Origin: an uncultured Clostridia bacterium
GTDB lineage: Bacteria; Bacillota; Clostridia; Monoglobales; Monoglobaceae
DNA length: 28,998 bases
Assembly (NCBI GenBank): GCA_934463175.1
Contig: CAKSIW010000027.1
Span: 1-28,998, forward strand
Reading direction: 5' to 3'
Part shown: positions 7,031 through 14,272 of the stretch, piece after piece
Layout: each line of letters starts with the position of its first letter
Numbering within the stretch: the first letter of the stretch is position 1
Program-made: the position numbers and the translations under genes
Notes under the pieces: model-generated
The model's database searches: none
What the model was told of the DNA's origin: nothing
The model's input: only the letters and a program-made list of their open reading frames with translations

Positions 7031-8632
7031 ATGAGAGTTATAATATGTGAAAACTATGAAGAAATGTCAGAGGAGGCTGCAAAAATCGTTGCGGGGCAGA
7101 TTATGCTGAAACCGAACTGTACGCTCGGCCTGGCAACGGGGTCAACGCCTGTGGGAATGTATGGCATACTGTGCGATATGCATGAGGACGGCAGACTTGA
7201 TTTTTCGGAGGTGAAGAGCTTTAACCTTGATGAATACTATCCGCTCGATTCCGAAAATGAGCAAAGCTATCACTATTTTATGAACAAAAATCTGTTCGGC
7301 AGAGTTAATATAAAGAAAGAAAACACGTATATCCTCAATGGTACGGCGGACAATGCGGAAAAGGAGTGTGCGGACTTTGAAAGGCTCATTGAGCAAAACG
7401 GCGGAATTGATTTGCAGATACTCGGAATAGGTGAAAACGGTCATATCGGTTTTAACGAGCCGGGTGCAAAGCTTAACACGAAAACACATCTCACTGCCCT
7501 GACCGAAAGCACAATCAGCGCAAATTCAAGATTTTTCGCTTCACCGGCTGATGTTCCGCACAGTGCATTGACAATGGGAATTGCCACAATTCTAAAGTCA
7601 AAAAAAATTGTGCTTCTGGCAAGCGGTGCGGCAAAGCACCGAGCCGTGAAAGCAATGCTGAAGGAAACCATAGATACAGATGTCCCGGCAACTGTGCTCA
7701 ACCTGCATGATGATGTTGTGCTTATATGTGATAAAGCCGCATATTACAGTGAACGGATAGGGGTTGACATAGGCGGTACGGATATTAAATTCTGCGTGCT
7801 TGATGATGAAAACAAGCCCACATACAAAGCCTCTGTTCCGACCAATAATGAGAGTGAACAGGCTCTCATTGATGAAATCGCGGACGAGTGCAAGAAAATC
7901 ATGACGAAATTTACAATAACGGCGGTGGGTGCAGGCACGCCCGGTATCATACGGGATTCGTGCGTTTCGGCGGTTAATCTTCCGTTTAAAAAAACCAATC
8001 TTGCAAAAAAGCTTTCGGAGAAGCTGAACATTCCTGTACGCGTGAGCAATGACGCAAACTGTGCCGCTCTCGGTGAGGCAATCTGCGGCGCAGGAGCGGA
8101 TTTTGATAATATAATTATGCTTTCGCTGGGAACGGGTGTTGGCGGAGGTATAATAATCGGAAATCGGATATATGAAGGCAGAGGAAGCGCGGGGGAAATC
8201 GGACATTTCTGCATAGCTGAGAACGGAAGAAAATGTCCGTGCGGAAAATCGGGCTGCTTTGAGAGATATGCTTCAGCATCTGCGCTTGCGCATGACGCGG
8301 AGGAAACTGCAAAAAAAATGCCCGAAACAAAACTCGGACAGCTGTTCGCGCAAAAAGGGAGACTATGCGGAAAGGACATAAAATCGGCTCTTGATGAGAA
8401 CTGCCCTGCGGCAAGGGAGGTCATGGAAAACTACACAAAGATCCTTGCAAAGGGAATAGACAGCCTTGCAGGCATATTTGACCCCGATTTGTTCATCATT
8501 TCGGGCGGAATCGCAAATATGGGCGACTATCTTTTGAATCCCCTTAAGGAAAAGCTTGAGAGTGATGTATGTGTTAAAATTTCAGCACTCAAAAACGATG
8601 CCGGCGCGATCGGCGCGGCAATGCTTCAATAG
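7031..8632 (+). CDS. nagB: fused glucosamine-6-phosphate deaminase (NagB) and ROK sugar kinase
   Basis: This 533-residue protein carries two enzymes. Residues 1 to about 240 are NagB: LATGSTP phosphate loop (34-40), catalytic D67, and GIGENGHIGFNEP at 132-144 with H138 and E143. It turns glucosamine-6-phosphate into fructose-6-phosphate and ammonia. From about 243 a ROK kinase begins at once: GVDIGGTDIK phosphate loop (244-253), catalytic D341 in NDAN, SLGTGVGGG at 365-373, and a zinc site formed by H392, C402, C404 and C409. There is almost no linker, as free NagB ends near residue 242. With nagA, this gives kinase, deacetylase and deaminase steps from free N-acetylglucosamine to fructose-6-phosphate. 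The kinase substrate (GlcNAc, glucosamine or glucose) is inferred from context. AAGGAG at 7014-7019 precedes the ATG. The reading frame is unbroken across the junction. Confidence 0.92.
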   Translation: MRVIICENYEEMSEEAAKIVAGQIMLKPNCTLGLATGSTPVGMYGILCDMHEDGRLDFSEVKSFNLDEYYPLDSENEQSYHYFMNKNLFGRVNIKKENTYILNGTADNAEKECADFERLIEQNGGIDLQILGIGENGHIGFNEPGAKLNTKTHLTALTESTISANSRFFASPADVPHSALTMGIATILKSKKIVLLASGAAKHRAVKAMLKETIDTDVPATVLNLHDDVVLICDKAAYYSERIGVDIGGTDIKFCVLDDENKPTYKASVPTNNESEQALIDEIADECKKIMTKFTITAVGAGTPGIIRDSCVSAVNLPFKKTNLAKKLSEKLNIPVRVSNDANCAALGEAICGAGADFDNIIMLSLGTGVGGGIIIGNRIYEGRGSAGEIGHFCIAENGRKCPCGKSGCFERYASASALAHDAEETAKKMPETKLGQLFAQKGRLCGKDIKSALDENCPAAREVMENYTKILAKGIDSLAGIFDPDLFIISGGIANMGDYLLNPLKEKLESDVCVKISALKNDAGAIGAAMLQ

Positions 8633-8659
8633 GACGTTGCAAATGGCGAAAGACTGTGC

Positions 8660-8692
8660 GGCGGCGGTGAGCAATTCGGACTCACCGCCGCC
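8660..8692. terminator. strong hairpin between convergent genes, probable bidirectional terminator
   Basis: A perfect 12-bp GC-rich stem (8660-8671 with 8681-8692) with a 9-base loop lies between the NagB-ROK stop and the FAD oxidoreductase stop. Neither side has a clean T-run, so termination may be inefficient or factor-assisted. The hairpin itself is clear. Confidence 0.6.
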
Positions 8693-8711
8693 AATGTCAT
8701 TCTGAAATGTT

Positions 8712-10484
8712 TTACCGAAAATCAAAAGAAAAGATATTTGTTCTGCTGCTTTCGCCCCAGTTTGAAAGAGGGGTCAGGCTGATTGCGGTGACTTTTTTGT
8801 TAATCGGTATGTCATAGTGCCTTTTTCGGTTATCGCGAACAACCATTGAGTGTGTTTTGCCGTCAATGTCCGTGATGTCCAGCCTGAAATCCTTGCAGAG
8901 AGTTTGCGGCATATGCATAACAGGGCTGCTTAGGAGAATATTGCAGCGTGTTGCATGTGTTCTTTCACACGGGTCTCCGTTTTGGGTTTCGCGGTTTAAG
9001 TCGCTGTCAAAAACAATATGAACAGATTCAACATCAAAGCCGAGTTTGACGATATATGCAATTGCTTTGCCGTTTTCCGACGAAATGCCGCATGAGGTCG
9101 TCTGATAAATGCGGTTCGGTCTGTCCTCTGCATTGCAAAGCTCAGCAAATGGGGCGTTTTTAATGCAAAAGGGTGATATGCTTCTGCTTTTATGCGGCAA
9201 AAAACAGTCGTTGTTCATAAGCGTTTGCTGAAGCTCGTTCATTTTTTCGAGATAAATGCCGTGCGGTGTGAGATTATGCTTTGTGCCTATTGCGGCGGCA
9301 GTTCCCACGGCTTGCCCGAGAAGTGCGCAGGTTGCCATAACTCTTATGCTGCTCATTGCGGTATGTGTCATGCTGATGTTTCTTCCTGCAAAGAAAAGGT
9401 TCTCCACGTTTTTTGAATACAGAGCGCGGTATGGAAGAGTGTAGGGAGCAGGCGTTTTAAAATTGGTATTCGGCGTGCCGTTGTGATAGAATCCATGGGG
9501 GAAATGGTCATCAAGCGGCCAGCCGCCGTATGCGATTGTATCATCGAATATAACGTCTCCCGTGATGTCATTCTGAGTCACGGTATATTCGCCGAGCATT
9601 CGGCGCGATTCGCGCTTGCCTGCAAGAAATCCCAGAAATTCAAGCTCCCAGTTGTCAGCGTCAAATTTACCTGAGTTTTTTATGTAGTCCCACATACCTA
9701 TCGACAGCTTAATCAGGTCGGAAGTTATTTCTTCTGTATCGTCAATTGTGTTGCGCGTGCCGCCAAGCTCCAGATACCAATAGTTTTCAAGACTGTTATA
9801 GATGTCCGTGCCGCGGCTTCTGACCTGCTCATCTGTCAGCTTTGCACTCCATGACGGTGCTTTGAAGTCAACCTTTCTTTCGGTTTCTCTGCCCTGCAAA
9901 AGACAGCTTAAGCCCATTGTGAAATTATCCGACTTTTCAATGTGGGTGTCCTCACCGAATTCATCTCTGCCCTCGCGACCGATTCTGAACTGTGCGCCCG
10001 TCAGCGGTGCGAGTATGCTGTCACCCGAACAATCGCTGAAAAATTTTGCTTCAACATCGAAAAATGTCTGGGTTGTCAGCTGATAGCCGGTCACGGAGGT
10101 TATTTTCAAATCTCTCCCGTCGGCAAAGCTTCCGGTTTCCGTGCTTGCATCCATGCAGGTGCAGTTCAGCAACAGAGTTATGTTTTCCTCACGCAGAATA
10201 AAATCGTAAAGAACGGTGTCCCAGATATAGTAATTTTTTGTGGGATTTCGATATAGGTTTTCGAGCATTATTTCTTCAAGTATTCCTGTTTCGCGGTTAT
10301 TTTCACCGCGTGCTCCGCACACCCACATTCTGATTTCAGATGATGCGTTGCCTCCGAGTACGGGTCTTTCATGCATGAGAACAACCTTGACTCCCTCTCT
10401 TGCTGCGGCAATCGCAGCACAGATTCCTGCCATTCCGCCGCCGACAACACAGAAATCGGCTGATATTTTTTTTCTGTTAATCAT
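8712..10484 (-). CDS. FAD-dependent oxidoreductase (PF12831-type) with C-terminal beta domain
   Basis: The 590-residue product has an FAD-binding Rossmann start (GGGMAG at 15-20), then HERPVLGGNASSEIR, an FSDCSGD segment and a late LFFAGRNIS-x-T-HTA motif that closes the FAD site. These are typical of the large FAD_oxidored family found in carbohydrate-use loci of Firmicutes and Bacteroidetes. The last 150 or so residues form a separate beta-rich domain (VHIVFDSDLNR segment) of unknown role. No signal peptide is seen, so it is cytoplasmic. Substrate is unknown; sugar or polyol-type compounds are plausible only by context. The start is taken at 10484, where GGGAGG (minus strand, 10498-10493) is 8 bases upstream. 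An ATG at 10505 would put that site inside the gene. The PocR-AraC gene upstream on the same strand is the likely regulator. Confidence 0.85.
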   Translation of the reverse strand: MINRKKISADFCVVGGGMAGICAAIAAAREGVKVVLMHERPVLGGNASSEIRMWVCGARGENNRETGILEEIMLENLYRNPTKNYYIWDTVLYDFILREENITLLLNCTCMDASTETGSFADGRDLKITSVTGYQLTTQTFFDVEAKFFSDCSGDSILAPLTGAQFRIGREGRDEFGEDTHIEKSDNFTMGLSCLLQGRETERKVDFKAPSWSAKLTDEQVRSRGTDIYNSLENYWYLELGGTRNTIDDTEEITSDLIKLSIGMWDYIKNSGKFDADNWELEFLGFLAGKRESRRMLGEYTVTQNDITGDVIFDDTIAYGGWPLDDHFPHGFYHNGTPNTNFKTPAPYTLPYRALYSKNVENLFFAGRNISMTHTAMSSIRVMATCALLGQAVGTAAAIGTKHNLTPHGIYLEKMNELQQTLMNNDCFLPHKSRSISPFCIKNAPFAELCNAEDRPNRIYQTTSCGISSENGKAIAYIVKLGFDVESVHIVFDSDLNRETQNGDPCERTHATRCNILLSSPVMHMPQTLCKDFRLDITDIDGKTHSMVVRDNRKRHYDIPINKKVTAISLTPLSNWGESSRTNIFSFDFR

Positions 10485-10521
10485 TTTTTTTGCCTCCCGT
10501 TCCATAAATTGGTTTATAGTT

Positions 10522-10585
10522 ATAATATCAGCTTTTTGTATAATTTTCTTGCTAAAAAATGCATAAAAATATTAAAAAAATGCAT
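10522..10585 (-). promoter_or_regulatory. likely promoter with 21-bp-phased direct repeats (AraC-type operator)
   Basis: On the minus strand a -10-like TATTAT sits at 10527-10522, and the expected -35 position (AAGAAA) is poor. Directly upstream, two identical 11-base copies of ATGCATTTTTT (plus-strand 10554-10564 and 10575-10585) are spaced exactly 21 bp apart, two helical turns. AraC-family proteins commonly bind two direct half-sites on one face of the helix next to a weak -35 box. The repeats are seen directly; the operator role is inference. Confidence 0.45.
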
Positions 10586-10661
10586 TTGCTGACTGCAAAA
10601 TAAGACATAAAAATGTGTTTTTAAAAAAAGTTATTAATTTTACTTTGGCGAATAAAATGTT

Positions 10662-10677
10662 TCACGTTTTACGGACT
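10662..10677 (+). repeat. copy 1 of a shared intergenic motif TCACGTTTTACGGACT
   Basis: These 16 bases match 11744-11760 except for one inserted G in the other copy. This copy lies about 180 bases upstream of the FAD oxidoreductase start, in the same intergenic region as the 21-bp repeats. Confidence 0.4.
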
Positions 10678-10703
10678 GAAGTATAGCGGGAGATAGTATA
10701 AAA

Positions 10704-10796
10704 ATGATGATGGGTGAGGGTCAGTTTAACATTAGGAAGCTGTCGGAAGATGACGTCAAAGCCGCGCAGACAGGCTGTGTGTTAACTGCTCTTTAA
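10704..10796 (+). pseudogene. possible remnant of a GNAT (RimI-like) acetyltransferase start
   Basis: A 30-codon frame opens with three ATGs (10704-10712), about 11 bases after GGGAG at 10688-10692, and ends at TAA 10794-10796. Residues 8-21 (FNIRKLSEDDVKAA) resemble the first strand and helix of RimI-type acetyltransferases, which begin with a similar IRK-hydrophobic-x-x-x-D pattern. Nothing of the acetyl-CoA site follows. It may be a decayed gene start, a real small protein, or a chance match. It lies in the 400-base gap between the PocR-AraC and FAD oxidoreductase genes. Confidence 0.3.
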
Positions 10797-10809
10797 AGGA
10801 CAGATTATA

Positions 10810-10834
10810 TGCTGCTGCAAAGGCTGCGGCAGCA
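10810..10834. other. GC-rich hairpin in the gap between PocR-AraC and the FAD oxidoreductase
   Basis: TGCTGCTGCA (10810-10819) pairs with TGCGGCAGCA (10825-10834) in 10 positions, one of them a G-T pair, around a 5-base loop. No T-run follows on either strand. It may stop or slow read-through from either side; the role is unknown. Confidence 0.35.
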
Positions 10835-10854
10835 AAGGCGCAAAACGTTATCAG

Positions 10855-10882
10855 AAAGAGTTTCCAAGTCTGAAAACTCTTT
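10855..10882 (-). terminator. hairpin at the end of the PocR-AraC gene
   Basis: AAAGAGTTT (10855-10863) and AAACTCTTT (10874-10882) form a 9-bp AT-rich stem with a 10-base loop. It overlaps the stop codon of the PocR-AraC gene. The T-run on the minus strand is short, so it is a weak candidate. Confidence 0.35.
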
Positions 10883-11678
10883 AGAAATCCGCGTGCTCTT
10901 TTGATTTGTGTTTTCTGTAGGCAAGCGGAGTGAGTCCTGTTTGCTTTTTAAAGGTGCATATGAAATAGCTCACGTTTTCAAAGCCGACGGCGAGAGCAAT
11001 TTCGGTGACGGATAAATCGGTGTTTTTCAGAAGACTTTCCGCGTCCTTCACTTTGAGCCTGTTGCAGTAGCTCTTCAGAGTCATGCCTGTGGTTGTTCTG
11101 AAAAGATGACTGATGTGCGACTTGCTGAAATGAAGTCTTTGGCATACCATATCAAGATTTACGATTGTGTGATATTCATTCACAAAAGAAATGACTTTAT
11201 CAAACGGCTCCTCAACATGATTGTTTTTTTTGCTGAACAGAACACCGAGCATTATTGCAAGCGGGGCAATCACTGTTTTAAGAAAGCTTTCGGGGATTTC
11301 TCCGTGAATGACGGAGCTGTCATACAGTGTGTTTCCGACAGGGGGACGCAGTTTTCCGGCATATCCGCTCACGCTCACAAAACCCACGGTCTCACCGGAG
11401 CTTTCAATTGCATATATAAACTGTGAAATTCCGGTATGACATTCGCCGGTAAAGGTCTTGTGACGGCTGCATTTTTTCAGAACCATCTCCTGGCATTTTA
11501 TGCACATGTCAAACCGTTTTGATTTCACAAAGGTGCAGTATGGGTTCAAATGCACGTTATATTGCACAAGCTCTTCACAAATCAAAAAACGCGGTTCAGT
11601 ATGGAGGGATATGCTGAGCCGATGAGTCTGTTTTAAATATTCTATGTATGCCGAGATTTCCTTTATTAAATCTTCCAT
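10881..11678 (-). CDS. AraC family regulator with PocR sensory domain
   Basis: The 265-residue product has an N-terminal PocR-type sensor: cysteines C48, C59, C62, C70 and the pair C80-H81 in ECHTGI, the usual spacing of this domain, which binds small ligands and in some proteins a metal or cofactor. The C-terminal 100 or so residues carry two helix-turn-helix motifs (FSKSHISHLFR and VTEIALAVGFENVSYF) and the closing GLTPLAYRK signature. The start is placed at 11678, where an AAAGG site lies 7 bases upstream. A TTG at 11726 has no ribosome site. It shares orientation with the FAD oxidoreductase gene and is separated from it by about 400 bases. It is the natural candidate to control that gene and perhaps itself. 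Confidence 0.88.
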   Translation of the reverse strand: MEDLIKEISAYIEYLKQTHRLSISLHTEPRFLICEELVQYNVHLNPYCTFVKSKRFDMCIKCQEMVLKKCSRHKTFTGECHTGISQFIYAIESSGETVGFVSVSGYAGKLRPPVGNTLYDSSVIHGEIPESFLKTVIAPLAIMLGVLFSKKNNHVEEPFDKVISFVNEYHTIVNLDMVCQRLHFSKSHISHLFRTTTGMTLKSYCNRLKVKDAESLLKNTDLSVTEIALAVGFENVSYFICTFKKQTGLTPLAYRKHKSKEHADF

Positions 11679-11737
11679 AATAATACCTTTGCATTTTTTT
11701 GTTAATTTTATGTTGTTCAGAGACAAAACTTATAATG

Positions 11738-11766
11738 AGTATATCACGGTTTTACGGACTTGTAAA
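11738..11766 (-). promoter_or_regulatory. consensus promoter of the PocR-AraC gene
   Basis: Minus strand: TTTACA (11766-11761), 17 bases, TATACT (11743-11738). The entire spacer coincides with copy 2 of the shared TCACGGTTTTACGGACT motif, so a protein bound there would block RNA polymerase. Confidence 0.7.
11744..11760 (+). repeat. copy 2 of the shared intergenic motif, inside the PocR-AraC promoter spacer
   Basis: TCACGGTTTTACGGACT matches the 16-base motif at 10662-10677 with one extra G. It occupies exactly the 17 bases between the -35 and -10 boxes of the PocR-AraC promoter, a position that suits autoregulation. Confidence 0.4.
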
Positions 11767-11862
11767 GATGACGGTGCAAAAATTGTTTTAAAAAAATTAT
11801 GCTTTCTCATTCAAATTGATTCCAAAAACAAAAGTTGTCCGTTTTGGGCTTTTGGAATGCTG

Positions 11863-11868
11863 TATAAT
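11863..11868 (+). promoter_or_regulatory. possible -10 box of the holin gene
   Basis: A perfect TATAAT lies 24 bases before the holin ATG, with no good -35 box at 16-18 bases. TTGTCC at 11835-11840 is 22 bases away, too far for a standard promoter. Confidence 0.35.
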
Positions 11869-11891
11869 AGAATTTGAAAGGAGGGGTGTTA

Positions 11892-12323
11892 ATGAACATT
11901 TCGAGTGCAAAAACAGCTGTTTGTGCGGCTGCGGGTGCAATCGGCGGCGCAGCTGCAAAAATGCTCGGCGGCTGGTCGGAGGACGTTGCAACGCTTGTCA
12001 TTTTCATGGCGGTTGATTTTGCCATGGGAGTCATTCTGGCAGGAGTTTTCGGGTGCAGCAGCAAGTCTGATTCGGGTGCGCTGGATTCGCGCGCAGGCTG
12101 GAAGGGCGTTTGCAAAAAATGTGTGACGCTCATGTGCGTGCTTGTTGCGAACAGGCTTGATGTTTCGCTCGGTACGGAGTATATACGTACCACCGCGGTT
12201 GTGGCATTTATTGTGAACGAAGCGATTTCGATTGTTGAAAACGCAGGTCTCATGGGAATACCGATACCGTCGGCTTTGATGAAGGCAATTGACATATTGA
12301 AAAACAAAGCTGAAGATAAATAA
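11892..12323 (+). CDS. phage holin family membrane protein (toxin-secretion/lysis holin type)
   Basis: This 143-residue protein is mostly hydrophobic, with about three membrane segments (near residues 10-22, 34-54 and 99-112). It has the signature of the Firmicute holin family used by phage lysis and by clostridial toxin and bacteriocin secretion: SRAGWKG-x-x-KK, then LVANRLDV, then FIVNEAISIVENAGLMGIP-x-P. Holins oligomerise in the inner membrane and open pores. The start at 11892 has an excellent AAAGGAGG at 11877-11884, 7 bases upstream; a TTG at 11874 is less likely. No endolysin, toxin or phage gene lies nearby, and the gene ends at a strong terminator, so it is a single-gene unit. It may be a domesticated phage gene or a pore for releasing a protein encoded elsewhere. 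Confidence 0.85.
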   Translation: MNISSAKTAVCAAAGAIGGAAAKMLGGWSEDVATLVIFMAVDFAMGVILAGVFGCSSKSDSGALDSRAGWKGVCKKCVTLMCVLVANRLDVSLGTEYIRTTAVVAFIVNEAISIVENAGLMGIPIPSALMKAIDILKNKAEDK

Positions 12324-12324
12324 C

Positions 12325-12364
12325 AAAAAGTCTGCCGCAGGGTGTTACCTGCGGCAGACTTTTT
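12325..12364. terminator. bidirectional intrinsic terminator between the holin gene and rqcH
   Basis: A 17-bp stem (12325-12341 with 12348-12364) has a GC-rich core, AAAAA on one side and TTTTT on the other, and a 6-base loop. It can end transcripts from both the holin gene and the convergent rqcH gene. Confidence 0.93.
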
Positions 12365-12368
12365 TGCG

Positions 12369-14132
12369 TCATTTCTTTTTGAGTTTTTCGGTCAGTTTTT
12401 CGTCCGGAGTGACATAAACAGTGCTGTTTGTATCATAAATCACAAAGCCGGGTTTTGAGCCGTTCGGCTTTCTGATGTTTTTGACTGCGGTATAGTCAAC
12501 AGGCACGCCCGAGGATTTTTGTGCCTTGCTGAAATATGCGGCAAGCATGGCAGCCTCAAGAACTGTTGTGTCCGAAATCTCGCTTTTGCCGTTTGTCCGT
12601 ACAATGGTGTGGGAACCGGGAATAACCTTGGTGTGAAACCAAATGTCGGTCGAATATGCGGTTTTAATTGTCAGTTCATCGTTCTGACGGTTGTTTCTGC
12701 CGACAAGAATGGTATATCCGTCGGAAGACACAAATTCCATCGGGGCGGATTTCTTTTTGTTTTGTTTCTTTTTTCCTCCGCGCACTGCGGCGATATAGCC
12801 CTGCTCGGTCAGTTCGTCGCGGATTTCGCTGATGTCCGAATATGTTTCGGCGCGGCTTATGGCGTCAAGAACACTTTCGAGATATTCAAGCTCACGCTTT
12901 GCCTCACTGAGCTGTTCGAGAGAGTGTTCTTCGGCGGCTTTTGCTTTTGCATAAAGCTTATAATAGCGCTGAGCGTTGCGTGACGGTGAAAGCTCGGCTT
13001 TGAGTGCAATTTCAATTTCTTCGCCGTTTTCGGAATAGTAATTCTGCACGGAAACCGAGGAGGCACCTTGTTCGATTCTGTAGAGATTGGCGGTCAGAAG
13101 ATCGCCGAACATTTTATATCTGTCACGGTTTTTGGATTTTTCTATGTTTTCGGAATGGAGTGCAATTTTTTTCTCGCAGCGTTCGATGTTATTGTTAATA
13201 AGCTTCACTGTGCCTGCCGATTTCTGAGTGAGCCTTTCGTGCATGGCGCGTCCTCGGAAAAACTCTTCAACGGCACAGCTTATGCTTGGATAATGCGTAA
13301 GCTTTCCCGAACCTGCATATTGCGTCAAATCGGTGCAAGAAAAGGCAATCGGCTTTCCGCCCGAGCTTTCTGTGACAATGCAGCCGCCGTCACAAGATGA
13401 AACGATTTCGCCGATTATGCCTACGGCATGTTTTGCAAATTTCTCAGCATCAACCTCACACGCTGCGGTTTTTGCGGAGGCACACGCACGGAAAACGATT
13501 TCACGCGCCATGAGCGGACTCATGCCTGTGTATGCCGAAAGAAGAAGCTTGTCTAAAAGAGCATCATGAGGTGCGGCGGCAATTATTTCGGCAAGCCGTG
13601 CAGAATCCGCATTCTCGGGATTTTCCTTATCCTGTGCCGGGGGAAGCTCATATATCAGTCCGGGCAAAACCTGCCGCACTGTGCTGACTGTAAAGTCAAT
13701 GTGCTTTACACAATCTATGATTTTGTTATCGTCCTGAATCAGGATAATGTTGCTGTGTCTGCCCATGATTTCGGCAACAATGCTTTTTCGGGTCAGGTCG
13801 CCCATTTCGGTGTAGCATTCAATGTCGATTCCGACAGTTCTGTCAAAACCGTTCTGACGTATTCCGATTATCTTTCCGCCCGTCAGATGTTTTCTCAGAA
13901 TCATGCAAAAAAGCGGCGCAGTGATTGGGTTTTCACGCGTCTGCTCTGTCAGGTGCATTCGGGGATTTTGTGATGCGGCTGAGATGAGAAGCCGTTTTGC
14001 ACCGTCCGCTGTGCGTATATTGATTGTTATTTCGTCCTTTTCGGGCTGATATATTTTATCTATTTTTCCGTGCATAAGCTTGCTGCGCAGTTCTGCGGCA
14101 ATGCTGTGCGTGACAAATCCGTCAAAAGCCAT
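12369..14132 (-). CDS. rqcH: NFACT family ribosome quality control factor RqcH
   Basis: The 587-residue protein matches the bacterial Rqc2/NEMF homologue (YloA/FbpA-type). It binds stalled 50S subunits with peptidyl-tRNA and recruits alanyl-tRNA to add alanine tails that mark the nascent chain for proteolysis. The NFACT-N domain starts at MAFDGFVTHSI and carries the essential D97-R98 pair in NGFDRTVG, at the same residue numbers as in Bacillus subtilis. A central helical coiled-coil region (about 295-420) and the NFACT-R domain near the C-terminus (GRNNRQND, DIWFHTK-x-x-PGSH) follow. GGAGG precedes the ATG at 14132. The gene is divergent from yicC, as in many Firmicutes where these genes are near one another. 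Confidence 0.93.
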   Translation of the reverse strand: MAFDGFVTHSIAAELRSKLMHGKIDKIYQPEKDEITINIRTADGAKRLLISAASQNPRMHLTEQTRENPITAPLFCMILRKHLTGGKIIGIRQNGFDRTVGIDIECYTEMGDLTRKSIVAEIMGRHSNIILIQDDNKIIDCVKHIDFTVSTVRQVLPGLIYELPPAQDKENPENADSARLAEIIAAAPHDALLDKLLLSAYTGMSPLMAREIVFRACASAKTAACEVDAEKFAKHAVGIIGEIVSSCDGGCIVTESSGGKPIAFSCTDLTQYAGSGKLTHYPSISCAVEEFFRGRAMHERLTQKSAGTVKLINNNIERCEKKIALHSENIEKSKNRDRYKMFGDLLTANLYRIEQGASSVSVQNYYSENGEEIEIALKAELSPSRNAQRYYKLYAKAKAAEEHSLEQLSEAKRELEYLESVLDAISRAETYSDISEIRDELTEQGYIAAVRGGKKKQNKKKSAPMEFVSSDGYTILVGRNNRQNDELTIKTAYSTDIWFHTKVIPGSHTIVRTNGKSEISDTTVLEAAMLAAYFSKAQKSSGVPVDYTAVKNIRKPNGSKPGFVIYDTNSTVYVTPDEKLTEKLKKK

Positions 14133-14164
14133 GATTTCCTCCGTATATGCTTGTTTTTTATACT

Positions 14165-14193
14165 ATTATACAACAAAAGTTAAAAAAATTCAA
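14165..14193 (-). promoter_or_regulatory. consensus promoter of rqcH
   Basis: Minus strand: TTGAAT (14193-14188), 17 bases, perfect TATAAT (14170-14165). Its -35 box is only 8 bases from the -35 box of the divergent yicC promoter. Confidence 0.75.
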
Positions 14194-14201
14194 ATATTTA
14201 T

Positions 14202-14230
14202 TTGATTTTTTGGAAAATATGTGTTATACT
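14202..14230 (+). promoter_or_regulatory. extended -10 promoter of the yicC housekeeping operon
   Basis: TTGATT (14202-14207), 17 bases and TATACT (14225-14230), with TG one base before the -10 box. It is the only clear promoter found for the long plus-strand operon; internal promoters were not found but cannot be excluded. Confidence 0.75.
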
Positions 14231-14272
14231 TAACAAATATAGTATGTATAATAACCAAAGGAGTGTCCGTAT

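Noticed and set aside
7598..8424. Long open frames antisense to the NagB-ROK fusion
   Set aside because: They lie inside a well-supported gene, have no ribosome sites or recognisable domains, and arise from its codon bias.
8633..8711. Possible tRNA-like or small RNA gene between the convergent genes
   Set aside because: Only a single long hairpin is present, with no cloverleaf or T-loop sequence; termination is the simpler reading.
11892..12323. Holin taken as evidence of a prophage
   Set aside because: No integrase, structural, lysin or att sequence is seen on either side; flanks are a chromosomal regulator and rqcH.
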